A stretch of 57,551 nucleotides of DNA. Origin: an uncultured Verrucomicrobiota bacterium. GTDB taxonomy: Bacteria; Verrucomicrobiota; Verrucomicrobiia; Verrucomicrobiales; Verrucomicrobiaceae. The stretch's first letter is position 1, and the number at the start of each line of letters is the position of its first letter. Positions 18,736 through 27,430 of this stretch are shown here, one piece after another. Both the position numbers and the translations under genes were made by a program. The DNA is taken from positions 1 to 57,551 of the forward strand of contig CAILZI010000159.1 in the NCBI GenBank assembly GCA_903838675.1. The letters run 5' to 3'. Below the pieces are notes generated by a model. The model was not told where the DNA came from, did no database searches, and saw nothing but the letters and a program-made list of their open reading frames with translations.

Positions 18736-21102
18736 ATGTTTTCCACCCTTCATCGCAAGCTGCTGCACGACCTGTGGCAGATGAAGTCACAGGCTGTGGC
18801 CATCAGTCTGGTGATGGGTTGCGGGGTGGCGACGTTTGTGATGTCGGTGAGCACTGCGGTGTCGATGTATCAAAGCCAGTCGCACTATTATGAGGAGTTC
18901 CGCTTTGCCGATGTTTTTCTGAATCTCAAGCGCGCACCTTCCACGCTTGTTCCTCAGCTGGCTGCTGTTTCCGGTGTCGCGCGCATGCATGCGCGCGTCG
19001 TGGCGCAGGTCGATATCGATGTGCCCGGGATGATTGAGCCGGCACAGGGCAGCCTGATCTCCATTCCTGATTATTACGAGCGCGGTCTCAATGAGCTTCA
19101 TCTGCGCCTGGGGCGCTATCCGGAGCCTGCCAGCCCGCCGGAGGTGCTCGTCCACGAGTCGTTTGCCAGTGCGCATCATCTCCGCCCGGGCGATTCGTTT
19201 CATGCGGTCATCAATGGCAAAAAGCAGAGGCTCACGGTGTCGGGCGTGGCGCTTTCTCCCGAATACATCTATCCCATCCGTACGGGTGAACTTCTGCCGG
19301 ACGATCGACGCTACTGCATCATCTGGATGCGGCGCAGTGAGTTGGAGGCCTCGTTCGACATGAAAGGCGCGTTCAACAACGCCACGTTTTCGCTGCTGCC
19401 CGGTGCCAATGCATCCGCAGTGCTCAAGGCGATTGACACTCTGACGGCAAAGTACGGCGGTCTTGGCGCCTTCACACGGGAGGACCAGGTCTCGCATCGC
19501 TTTCTGTCAGATGAGCTGTCACAACTCCGCGCATTGGCCACGATCCCCCCGGGCATCTTCCTCGTCGTCGCGGCTTTTCTTTTGAACATTGTCATCTCGC
19601 GGCTCGTGCGCACTCAGCGTGAGCAGATCGCCGCGCTGAAAGCCTTTGGATACACGAATCGCAAGGTTGCCCTGCATTATCTCTCATTCGCTGCGGTGAT
19701 CACGGTGGCGGGGATCATCGCAGGCTCGGCCGCCGGGGTATGGATGGGCCTCGGGATGACTCGAATCTATGTGAAGTTCTTTCGCTTCCCCTACTTCGAG
19801 TACCATCTTCATCCGGCCGTGGTCACGGGGGCTGCGTTGTTTGCCTGTGCCGCAGCACTGGTGGGGGTGATCACCGCCGTGCGGGATGCAGCCCGCCTGC
19901 CCCCGGCGGAGGCAATGCGCCCCGAGCCGCCTGCTTCGTACCACCCGACATTCATTGAGCGCTTTGGCGTGGAGACTTGGTTTCCGCAGACGGCGCGGAT
20001 GATTTTCCGTCAGATCGAGCGGCAGCCGGTTAAGGCCCTTTTCTCTGTGCTTGGAGTGGCGCTCGCCGTGGCGGTGATGATGCTCGGCAGCTTCTCGAAA
20101 GATCTTCTCAACTTCATTCTCGAATTCCAGTTTCAGCGTTCCCAGCGGCAGGATGCGATCATCGCCTTCAATGAACCTTCGGATAGCGGCGTGCTGAACT
20201 CGCTCGCTTCCACCACAGGCATCCGCAAAGTGGAGGGTTTTCGCAGCGTGTCCACCCGGCTGCGGTACGAGTACCGCACGCATCTGGTGTGCCTCATGGG
20301 GCTGCAGGACGATCACTCGCTGTTCCAATTGCTCAACATCAAGGGCGGTGCGGTCGAGCTGCCACGTGAGGGCATGATCATTTCACAAAGTCTTGCCAAG
20401 ATCCTGCGGGTGCAGACAGGAGACATCCTCGATGTCGACGTGCTGGAGCAGGACCGGCCCCGGCACAAGATCCGCATCTCCGGCACCATTGACGATTTCT
20501 CAGGCACATCCGCCTACATGACTGTGCAGGCGCTGAATCGGGCGATGAAGGAGGGCAGGGTCTTGTCCGGCGCATTTGTCACAATCGACGGCGCAATGGC
20601 GGCGCAGACCTACAAGGAGCTCAAGAACATGCCCCGCGTCGCCGGCGTGAATATCAAGCGCGCTGCAATCGAGACCTTCAATCGGACCATGTCGGAGAAT
20701 CTTCTGCGCCTTAGGATCTTCAACATCGGCTTCGCCTGCATCATTGCTTTTGGCGTCGTCTACAATGCCGCACGCATTGCGCTTTCAGAACGCAGCCGCG
20801 ATCTCGCGACGCTGCGCGTTCTCGGTTTCAATCGCCGCGAAATCTCCCGCATCCTGCTCGGAGAAATCGGCGCTCTGATTCTGGCCGGACTGCCCGTCGG
20901 CATGTTCATCGGCTACGGTTTCGTTGCGGTCGCCATCGAGGCCTTGCAGACCCGTACACAGCGTTTCCCATTGATCGTGGAGCCGCACACCTTCGCTGTC
21001 GCGGTGGTTGTGGTGCTCACCGCCGCCGTAATATCATCGCTGGTGGTGCGGCGCAGGCTGGATCATCTTGACCTCATGCAAGTACTCAAGTCACGCGAAT
21101 GA
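18736..21102 (+). CDS. FtsX-family ABC transporter permease
   Basis: A 788-residue membrane protein. One segment near residues 18-42 is followed by a large periplasmic domain. Segments follow near 268-291, 311-341, 358-381 and 432-453, then a second soluble domain, then segments near 655-682, 705-731 and 750-770. This is the two-half FtsX arrangement (type VII, mechanotransmission-like), in which the periplasmic domain is moved by ATP hydrolysis rather than substrate crossing the membrane. It begins one base after the ATPase stop and overlaps the adaptor gene by ATGA (21099-21102). Substrate not predictable. Confidence 0.9.
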   Translation: MFSTLHRKLLHDLWQMKSQAVAISLVMGCGVATFVMSVSTAVSMYQSQSHYYEEFRFADVFLNLKRAPSTLVPQLAAVSGVARMHARVVAQVDIDVPGMIEPAQGSLISIPDYYERGLNELHLRLGRYPEPASPPEVLVHESFASAHHLRPGDSFHAVINGKKQRLTVSGVALSPEYIYPIRTGELLPDDRRYCIIWMRRSELEASFDMKGAFNNATFSLLPGANASAVLKAIDTLTAKYGGLGAFTREDQVSHRFLSDELSQLRALATIPPGIFLVVAAFLLNIVISRLVRTQREQIAALKAFGYTNRKVALHYLSFAAVITVAGIIAGSAAGVWMGLGMTRIYVKFFRFPYFEYHLHPAVVTGAALFACAAALVGVITAVRDAARLPPAEAMRPEPPASYHPTFIERFGVETWFPQTARMIFRQIERQPVKALFSVLGVALAVAVMMLGSFSKDLLNFILEFQFQRSQRQDAIIAFNEPSDSGVLNSLASTTGIRKVEGFRSVSTRLRYEYRTHLVCLMGLQDDHSLFQLLNIKGGAVELPREGMIISQSLAKILRVQTGDILDVDVLEQDRPRHKIRISGTIDDFSGTSAYMTVQALNRAMKEGRVLSGAFVTIDGAMAAQTYKELKNMPRVAGVNIKRAAIETFNRTMSENLLRLRIFNIGFACIIAFGVVYNAARIALSERSRDLATLRVLGFNRREISRILLGEIGALILAGLPVGMFIGYGFVAVAIEALQTRTQRFPLIVEPHTFAVAVVVVLTAAVISSLVVRRRLDHLDLMQVLKSRE

Positions 21103-22298
21103 AAAGCCTTCCCCGCCGCATCCTGCCGGCCGCCACCGCCGCCGTCTTGATAGCCGCACTGGTTTATGCCCTCATGCCAAGGCCGGTTGAGGTGGATCTC
21201 TCCTCAGTGGATCGGGGCCCGCTGGAGGTGGTGGTGCGCGAAGATGGCAAGACGCGCATCAAAGACCGCTATGTTGTCGCATCACCACTTGCCGGAAAGC
21301 TCGAGCGCATTCACTTGCGCAGCGGAGACGTGGTGGTGGCGGACAAGGCCCTCATCGCCGTCATCGAACCGAGCGACCCCGACTTGCTCGACGCACGCGC
21401 ACGTGCTCAGGCCGAGGCAAAGGTTCATGCTGCCAAGGCGCAGAAGAGCCAGGTTGAAACCCAGTTGCAACGCGCCCGGGTTAATCATGACTTCGCCAAG
21501 GTGGATCTTGATCGTGTCGGCGGCGGTTTTGCCGCGAAGACCCTCTCACACCAGGAGCTGGATGTCGCTGAGCAGAAAGAACAGTCTGCCGGCATTGCTT
21601 TGCGTGAGGCGGAATTTGCCGTGCAGGTCGCTGACTTCGAGCAGGAGCAGGCGTCAGCCGTTCTTCTGCGTGCCGGCAGCGATGTTGGCGACAAGGAGTG
21701 GCGGCACGAAATCTTTTCGCCCATCAACGGCAAAGTGCTGCGCGTGTTCCAGGAGAGCGCTACGGTTGTCAGTCCCGGTACAAAATTGGTCGAACTCGGT
21801 GAACCATCAGACCTCGAAATCGAGGCCGATGTGCTCTCGACCTACGGCGTGCAGATCCTGCCCGGCGCCCGGGTCTCCATTGAGCACTGGGGCGGCGTTC
21901 AGCCGCTGCACGGTCGGGTGCGTCTCGTTGAGCCTTCCGGCTTCACCAAGGTGTCCTCCCTCGGTGTCGAAGAGCAGCGCGTGAATGTCATCATCGACTT
22001 CACCGACAAACCCGCCACCCGTGCCACCCTTGGCGATGCCTTCCGCGTGGAGGCTCGGATCGTCATCTGGGAAAATCCAAACGTGCTGCGAGTGCATGCA
22101 GGCGCGCTGTTCCGCACAGACAAGGAATGGACGGTGTTTGTGATGGAGAATGGCAGGGCTGAACAGCGCAAGGTGAGCATCGGACAGTCAAACGAAGACT
22201 TTGCCGAAGTCCTTGGCGGCCTTCAGGAAGGCGAAAGCGTCATCATCTTCCCAACAGACCGCGTTCGGGCAGGGGTGAAAGTAAAATCAAGGCCGTAG
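21099..22298 (+). CDS. Periplasmic adaptor (HlyD/MacA-like membrane-fusion protein)
   Basis: A 399-residue protein. The N-terminal anchor (ILPAATAAVLIAALVYALM) is followed by a lipoyl-like half (VVASPLAGKLERIHLRSGDV), an alpha-hairpin rich in Ala/Gln/Glu from about 100-190, the second lipoyl half (IFSPINGKVLRVFQES) and beta-barrel/membrane-proximal domains. With the ATPase and permease this forms a MacAB-like tripartite pump lacking its own outer-membrane channel. Gene order is ATPase-permease-adaptor rather than macA-macB. It is translationally coupled to the permease. Confidence 0.9.
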   Translation: MKSLPRRILPAATAAVLIAALVYALMPRPVEVDLSSVDRGPLEVVVREDGKTRIKDRYVVASPLAGKLERIHLRSGDVVVADKALIAVIEPSDPDLLDARARAQAEAKVHAAKAQKSQVETQLQRARVNHDFAKVDLDRVGGGFAAKTLSHQELDVAEQKEQSAGIALREAEFAVQVADFEQEQASAVLLRAGSDVGDKEWRHEIFSPINGKVLRVFQESATVVSPGTKLVELGEPSDLEIEADVLSTYGVQILPGARVSIEHWGGVQPLHGRVRLVEPSGFTKVSSLGVEEQRVNVIIDFTDKPATRATLGDAFRVEARIVIWENPNVLRVHAGALFRTDKEWTVFVMENGRAEQRKVSIGQSNEDFAEVLGGLQEGESVIIFPTDRVRAGVKVKSRP

Positions 22299-22489
22299 TT
22301 GGCGTTCAGGCAGGAGGCGGCGTGACGACGAATACAAGTTTGTGTGAACGCACGAGGTCGGTTTGTACGACGAAGCAAGCCAGACGGTTCTCAAGAGCGA
22401 TAGGCTTTTTCTTCTGAAGCAGATGAGTGCGGATCCGATGCTATCCTCAGCTTGGCCGGAATGTTTATCGTCAGAAAAAATTTCGCGCC

Positions 22490-23767
22490 TCAGGTGGCGG
22501 GCGAAGGCGTGGCACGCTGCCAGTATAACGATCGAAGTTCTGACAATGCAGTCAGGCCTGAAGCAGCCTTGTCGATCGCATCGACCATCAGAAGTCGTGT
22601 GCCGGACGCGACCGCTTGGTGCTTGAGCGCAGGCTCATCAGCTCCATGCATGATGAGAGTTCTTGCCTCCGTGGTTAGCCGCCAGACTTCGAAGATGCCA
22701 ATGCGTCCATCGAATCCGGTGCCGGCGCATGAGTCGCAGCCTACAGGTTTCCACAAGGAAGCCGGTGCCACCGCACCACTCACTGCAAGCCAAGCCTGCT
22801 CAGCTTCTGTGGTCTCAGCAAGCACTCGACACCGTGTGCATAGTCGGCGAACAAGCCGCTGGGCGATACAGATTTCCAGCGCCGCACTGATCTCCCAGTT
22901 CTTTACGCCGTAGTTCCGCAGCGCTGTCACCGCGCCCACTGCATCTCGTGCATGAATGGTGGAAAGCAGGGCCTGGCCACTGCCCGCAGCCGTTATCGCG
23001 ACATGGGCGCTCTCAGGGTCACGGATTTCACCGACCAGCAAAAAATCCGGATCGATCCGCAGCATCGCACGGATTGCTTCAGGAAAGGTCAGCCCGCGTC
23101 TTTCATTCACTTCGATCTGTGTGATGCCTTCCAGATTGCACTCCACCGGATCTTCCAGCGTCACGATGCTCCGTGGCAGCCTCTGCAGTTCGCGCAGCAG
23201 GGCATAGAGCGTGGTGGTTTTTCCTGAACCTGCCGGCCCGCACACCAGCAGCATGCCCTGGATTTCAGCTAGCCAGTTGCGTAGGTGGCACTGGTCGCTC
23301 TCCGCCAATCCGATCTCATCCAGACGCAATACGGGATGCAGTCCGTCAAGCAGGCGAATACCGAGCACCTCACCGTTCGGGGTGGGCACGACCGTGACGC
23401 GCAGATCCAGCATCATGCCGTTGGCATTCAGGCGGCCATGGCCATGCTCTGCATGCGCCAGATTTGCAGTGTCCATTTTCGCAAACACTTTGAAATAGGT
23501 GACGAGGTGATGGCCGGAAATGTTCGGCACCACGGCCACATCATGGAGCTGGCCGTCCACCCGCATGCGTATCCGTGTTTCCTCCACCCCCGGCTCGATG
23601 TGCAGATCTGAAGCCTTCCAGTGCGCTGCATCCGCAGCGAGAGCGATGGCGCACTCCTCCGTGTAAGGCAGGTCTGACGGCGGCGGATGCCGCCGCAACA
23701 GTTCTTGATATCGAACCGCGAGTCGTGGCTCAACTGGACGTTCATTGGCGGTTGAAAATGAATTCAT
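22490..23767 (-). CDS. GspE/PilB-type secretion ATPase, orphan
   Basis: A 425-residue ATPase of the type II secretion/type IV pilus family. It contains ASDLHIEP, Walker A GPAGSGKT at 177-184, the Asp box in IVTLEDPVE, Walker B FLLVGEIRDPE, the His box in STIHARDAV, and a C-terminal zinc site made of CTRC and CDSCAGTG. The N-terminal GspE_N domain is missing; the protein begins just before the N2-like domain, as in short PulE-like forms. No pilin, inner-membrane platform or secretin gene is nearby, so it probably serves a machine encoded elsewhere. Confidence 0.9.
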   Translation of the reverse strand: MNSFSTANERPVEPRLAVRYQELLRRHPPPSDLPYTEECAIALAADAAHWKASDLHIEPGVEETRIRMRVDGQLHDVAVVPNISGHHLVTYFKVFAKMDTANLAHAEHGHGRLNANGMMLDLRVTVVPTPNGEVLGIRLLDGLHPVLRLDEIGLAESDQCHLRNWLAEIQGMLLVCGPAGSGKTTTLYALLRELQRLPRSIVTLEDPVECNLEGITQIEVNERRGLTFPEAIRAMLRIDPDFLLVGEIRDPESAHVAITAAGSGQALLSTIHARDAVGAVTALRNYGVKNWEISAALEICIAQRLVRRLCTRCRVLAETTEAEQAWLAVSGAVAPASLWKPVGCDSCAGTGFDGRIGIFEVWRLTTEARTLIMHGADEPALKHQAVASGTRLLMVDAIDKAASGLTALSELRSLYWQRATPSPAT

Positions 23768-23985
23768 CGTGTTATTGAAGCACTTTTGTATTCACTCGAA
23801 ATAGACTTTGATGACATTTTGCGAGACCATCGACTGGGTGTTAAGAAGGAGCCGTGGATCGAGATGCACAGGCGCACAACCACGCGGCAGGCCGAACACA
23901 ATTACGTCTTCTCGATCAGCATGTCTCATGAGAGCTGCGTCCAGCTGTGGCCCGGCATGAACGCGGATGCTGAAAATCTACGCCT

Positions 23986-24687
23986 TCATGCGTCATCCTC
24001 CCAGTCAGGAGCAACGCTCATGTGTGTGCTGAACCAATGGGAGCTGAGCTGCGCCACCTGCTCCAGCTTCCCCGGCTCTTCAAAGAGATGCGTGGCACAA
24101 GGAATAACGCGGAAATCCTTCTCGCAGCTCATTTTCCTATAAGCCTCATCATTCAGACAGATCACCATTTCATCGTAACCACCCACGATAAGAAGCGTGG
24201 GCGAGCAAACCTGGTGAAGTATATTGCCGACGAGATCCGGGCGTCCGCCACGCGATACCACGGCGGCAATTCGGTCACCGAGTTCCGCCGCCGCCTTCAG
24301 CACGGTAGCACCGCCAGTGCTGGCGCCAAAATAGCCCAGTTTCAACCCTCGCGTCTCCTTCTGCTTTTCCACCCAGCGCGTGACGCCGATGAGCCGATGA
24401 GCCATCAGATCAACATCAAAGCGCAATGCGCCGGTTTTGGTGTCCTGCTGCTCCTCCTTGTGCGTCAGCAGGTCAAACATCAAGGTGCCGAGGCCCGCCT
24501 CGCGAATCATCTCAGCAACGAATTGATTGCGCGGGCTGTCCCGGCTGCTGCTGCTGCCATGAACAAAGAGAACAACGCCAGGTGCATAGGCGGGCAGTTC
24601 CAGCTCACCCTTCAGCTCCACATATCCGGCGGGAATTTTCACCGTTGCGCACAAGGCATTTTTTGAGGTGGAAAGCATTGTTTTCAT
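23986..24687 (-). CDS. Alpha/beta hydrolase, dienelactone-hydrolase-like
   Basis: A 233-residue hydrolase. The oxyanion region is VVLFVHGSSSSRDSPRN, the nucleophile is Ser123 in GYFGASTGGA, the acid is probably Asp172 in IVGGYDEMV and the base is His200 in ATHLFEEPG. This subgroup is often encoded beside or fused to phosphoribosyltransferase genes, but none is here. It has no signal peptide. It lies downstream of the DUF2934 gene but behind a strong hairpin with a T tract, so it may have its own promoter. Confidence 0.85.
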   Translation of the reverse strand: MKTMLSTSKNALCATVKIPAGYVELKGELELPAYAPGVVLFVHGSSSSRDSPRNQFVAEMIREAGLGTLMFDLLTHKEEQQDTKTGALRFDVDLMAHRLIGVTRWVEKQKETRGLKLGYFGASTGGATVLKAAAELGDRIAAVVSRGGRPDLVGNILHQVCSPTLLIVGGYDEMVICLNDEAYRKMSCEKDFRVIPCATHLFEEPGKLEQVAQLSSHWFSTHMSVAPDWEDDA

Positions 24688-24740
24688 GAAGTTGTTTCAT
24701 TATGGCAGCAAGGTTCTAATGGCAGGGGGATGTAATATAA

Positions 24741-24823
24741 AAATGATGGGGCATGGAATTCACGGAGGAAAATCAGCAGGCGACCCCGAACCCTGCCGCC
24801 TCCGCCCCATGGCCCCATCATTT
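24741..24823 (-). terminator. Multi-stem hairpin terminator
   Basis: The outer arms 24741-24756 and 24807-24823 pair over 16 bases with one bulge. Inside, CGGAGG (24763-24768) pairs with CCTCCG (24799-24804), and GCAGG (24776-24780) with CCTGC (24792-24796). The result is one long stacked stem. On the minus strand the stem is followed by TTTTTATATTA, as expected for an intrinsic terminator of the operon coming from 27.3 kb. The length and nesting exceed a simple terminator, so a structured RNA is an alternative. Confidence 0.6.
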
Positions 24824-24859
24824 AATTGTTGTGTGGTCTGCAGCACCTTGTCCTCGATG

Positions 24860-25117
24860 TTATTTGGTTTTGGCCTTTTGCTTTGCGGTCTTTGGCTGGC
24901 TCTTGGCTGTGCCATTGACAGCAGCCTTGGCGTTGGTTACCGATTTGGCTTTGGTGACGGACTGCTGCTCACGTTTGCCAAACAGTTGTTCTTCGGCTTT
25001 CAGCCAAAATTTAAGATCCTCACCAGGAGGACAAAGTGCTTGCTGCCAGAGATGATAGGCCAGCTGGCTGGTTTCTTCGAAATGATGTTCGGGGCGGTGG
25101 TTCGGCATGGATTTCAT
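24860..25117 (-). CDS. DUF2934 protein with basic Lys/Ala-rich tail
   Basis: An 85-residue protein. Residues about 10-45 (FEETSQLAYHLWQQAL, then PGEDLKFWLKAEEQLFG) match the DUF2934 pattern 'A..LW...G...D...W..AE..L'. The tail is basic and rich in Lys, Ala, Thr and Gln, which may bind nucleic acid; that is inference. The start at 25117 is chosen because it comes after the stop of the preceding gene (25158). It is the last gene before the hairpin at 24741-24823. Confidence 0.65.
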   Translation of the reverse strand: MKSMPNHRPEHHFEETSQLAYHLWQQALCPPGEDLKFWLKAEEQLFGKREQQSVTKAKSVTNAKAAVNGTAKSQPKTAKQKAKTK

Positions 25118-25157
25118 GGGTGTGTTATGGGAGTGGAAAAGTCTCAAAGTTGCGGCC

Positions 25158-25745
25158 TCAGCCATTGATGCCCCAGTAGCGTGGAGCGGACTGGAACTCC
25201 CCGCCGAAGGGCTTGACCCGGTTGATTGAGGTCGGTTTTCTGCTGCTGATGAGCTGCGCTGCAAAATCGCAGTCCAGCCGCTGGTCAAAATCGTCATTGC
25301 ACATGAATTCGGTCCGCCATGTGTCGGCCACCTCCTTCAGGTGGGTGCAGAGCGGCCCCTCAGTACTCTTGGATTTGAAGCCCTCTTCATGCAGTGCGAC
25401 AATGATCGGGCGTGTGTCGCGCTGCTGCTTCTCAATTGAGTCAAACCACAGTTTGATGTGATCCGGCAGCGGCGTTTCGTTTTCAGCGGAAACGATGAGC
25501 AAATCAGCCGCCGCTGCTGCCCGAATGGACACGGCGCGCACATCCTGAAGGGCAAGTTTGTCAAAGCTCCACGAGACCGGATAGAGCTGGAGTTCGGGGC
25601 AAAGGGTGAATTTGAGCCATTCCAGCGCTTCCATGGCACGAATGCCGGTGAAGAAGCCATCGTGAAGAGTTATGACAGAGAAAGCAGGCTTGGATGCCTG
25701 GGCGTTCGGTCTGCGCAGCGTGGGTGAAGGTCCGATGTGTTGCAT
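25158..25745 (-). CDS. Hypothetical protein with receiver- or Rossmann-like strands
   Basis: A 195-residue protein of unknown function. Alternating hydrophobic strands and helices are visible (FSVITLHDG, YPVSWSFDKL, ADLLIVSAEN, RPIIVALHEEG), suggesting a small alpha/beta fold of the flavodoxin or receiver kind. The conserved Asp/Lys positions of a phospho-receiver are not clear. I use the ATG at 25743-25745; a TTG at 25781 would add 12 residues. It is the fourth gene of a minus-strand series that begins at 27313. Confidence 0.6.
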   Translation of the reverse strand: MQHIGPSPTLRRPNAQASKPAFSVITLHDGFFTGIRAMEALEWLKFTLCPELQLYPVSWSFDKLALQDVRAVSIRAAAAADLLIVSAENETPLPDHIKLWFDSIEKQQRDTRPIIVALHEEGFKSKSTEGPLCTHLKEVADTWRTEFMCNDDFDQRLDCDFAAQLISSRKPTSINRVKPFGGEFQSAPRYWGING

Positions 25746-25860
25746 GGCAATGAGGATGTCTGGGGGTGAAAATTCTGGCAATCAGCAGAGTCGCTCTGCG
25801 TTTCTCAGCAAATGACTGACAGGGGATCAGGCCGAAGGCGAAGCGGACTGAAGCAGGGCA

Positions 25861-26244
25861 TCAGGACAGCTTTAGCAGGAAGATGTCCGCCCCTGGGTAG
25901 GTGGCAGCGGCACGAGCCGCCCATGCCGCTTCATTAATCACGACAACGGCAGTCATAACGGCAAACGAGGGCAGAGCCTCATGGAGCGGCAGATAGCGGA
26001 CCCCGGATGAGTCATCCTCCATTTCCTTCTGGTTGGAACACGCCACGTAGGCATATCCATCGTGGTTGAGGTGGTGTGCCAGTGCCGTCACCCGCTCATC
26101 GGGCGGGTGTGAAGCCGAGGCAGTTCTGGCTGGCTCAGGGGCAATGATGAGGAAGTTCCGGTAGGGCGACTTGCGCTCTTCATCAGAAGCAGCCGCACGT
26201 ATGGCGAAAACTTGGAGGGCTTGTTTCATGGGATGCGAGGTCAT
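25861..26244 (-). CDS. Hypothetical protein coupled to SRPBCC gene
   Basis: A 127-residue protein that I do not recognise. Two hydrophobic strands (NFLIIAPEP and MTAVVVINEAAW) and DIFLLKLS at the end suggest a small alpha/beta protein. Its start codon overlaps the stop of the SRPBCC gene (ATGA, 26241-26244), which is good evidence that it is translated and works in the same operon. About 116 bases separate it from the next gene. Confidence 0.6.
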   Translation of the reverse strand: MTSHPMKQALQVFAIRAAASDEERKSPYRNFLIIAPEPARTASASHPPDERVTALAHHLNHDGYAYVACSNQKEMEDDSSGVRYLPLHEALPSFAVMTAVVVINEAAWAARAAATYPGADIFLLKLS

Positions 26245-27056
26245 GCCGCAGCGGTTGCAAGGAATGTGGGTTGATTTTCCAAGGCTTGCGCAAATTGCGC
26301 GACGGCCATGGAGCCGTGGAAACGCTTCAAGCTTTGCTCCATCGACTGGCTGAGCGAAGGCAGCGGATCACCAAGCCAGCGGAACACGCCGCTCATGTCA
26401 AAACCGACTTGAACCATGATCCAGGTCCTGAGGTGGCTGATCGGCTCAAAGCTCACGCAGCCAAAGCCGGGGTGGGGTGTTCCCTGCACGCTTTTCCAGA
26501 CAATGAGATCATAGGGAACCTGCTCACAAACCTTTGCCTGCCATGCAAACTGATCGAACCGGGTATGGATGCGCCAGGTCATGCGGCTGCCATCTCTAGA
26601 TGCAGACAGGTCTCCGCCTCGCATGAAATGGGGAATCTGCTCAAACCGAGTCCAGGCATCGTAGGCCACCGTAAACGGCACCGGCACCTCGATGGACATT
26701 ATCAGATAGTTTCCTTCATCGTCGCTGAGGACACTGCGGACGAGATTCATTCCGTCGTTGCAGGCTTCTGCATAGGCTTGCACCATTTCCATTGAAGGAC
26801 GGACCACGGCAGAAACCTGCGTTCGTGGCTGTGGTGGCACCCGTTTTGGCATGCCTGCCCTCTTTCGGGCTGCCAGGGCCTGCTGCTGCCTGGTGGTGTG
26901 GCGGGAGTGCTTTCGCTGCGAACGGTCGAACTTGGTTTTCATGAGTTTGGTGGAAGGAATGTTGTGTGACAGGCGGTCGGTCGTCCCTAAGTGGAGCTGG
27001 AGTTGCATGGCTTTGGCAGCCATCGGCCGTGAGCAGAGCCGGGTGAACCAGCTCAT
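26241..27056 (-). CDS. SRPBCC (START/polyketide-cyclase-like) protein
   Basis: A 271-residue protein. After a basic, probably disordered N-terminal region of about 85 residues, residues 105-250 show the SRPBCC pattern: IMSIEVPVPFTVAYDAWTRF, then FEQIPHFMRGGD, with a Trp-rich core (MTWRIHTRFDQFAWQAK) and a long C-terminal helix. Related proteins bind hydrophobic ligands, as in Coq10-like or stress-associated cyclase/dehydrase proteins. The start at 27056 is supported by an ATGA overlap with the upstream gene; an internal Met at 26942 is an alternative. Confidence 0.75.
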   Translation of the reverse strand: MSWFTRLCSRPMAAKAMQLQLHLGTTDRLSHNIPSTKLMKTKFDRSQRKHSRHTTRQQQALAARKRAGMPKRVPPQPRTQVSAVVRPSMEMVQAYAEACNDGMNLVRSVLSDDEGNYLIMSIEVPVPFTVAYDAWTRFEQIPHFMRGGDLSASRDGSRMTWRIHTRFDQFAWQAKVCEQVPYDLIVWKSVQGTPHPGFGCVSFEPISHLRTWIMVQVGFDMSGVFRWLGDPLPSLSQSMEQSLKRFHGSMAVAQFAQALENQPTFLATAAA

Positions 27057-27313
27057 TTTTTGCTGGTGTCATCTCCGTCCAGCCAACGATGGAGGAAGAG
27101 TGCATCCACCCTGCGGGCGAAGGAGGACAAATTCAGATCGCGAAACGGGTGGATGTTGCCGTATTCGACCTCTTCAGCTTCAGCAGGTTCAGGGGGCGCT
27201 GAGTTCGGGCATGGGGCAGGGAGAGGATTTGCAATCTCTTGCAGCAACCTTTGCCTGAGTTCGCTTTCATTCGCTGATTCCTGCTGGTTCGGCTGAAGAT
27301 CATCTGTGCTCAT
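27053..27313 (-). CDS. Small acidic hypothetical protein, first gene of SRPBCC operon
   Basis: An 86-residue, Glu/Asp/Pro-rich protein without a recognised domain. Its C-terminal half (FRDLNLSSFARRVDALFLHR) could form an amphipathic helix. It overlaps the SRPBCC gene by ATGA and heads a coupled set of genes. Small acidic first genes of this kind sometimes encode partners or regulators, but nothing in the sequence says so directly. Confidence 0.6.
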   Translation of the reverse strand: MSTDDLQPNQQESANESELRQRLLQEIANPLPAPCPNSAPPEPAEAEEVEYGNIHPFRDLNLSSFARRVDALFLHRWLDGDDTSKK

Positions 27314-27430
27314 GCACCGATGCTAAAAGGAAGGCAGGCCTGGACAATGGGGAGACCCGCCCGACGCATCTCAGCGAATGGCTTAGACGCCATCTGCCTT
27401 ATGGTTCATATCCCTTGCCATAAATTGCCA

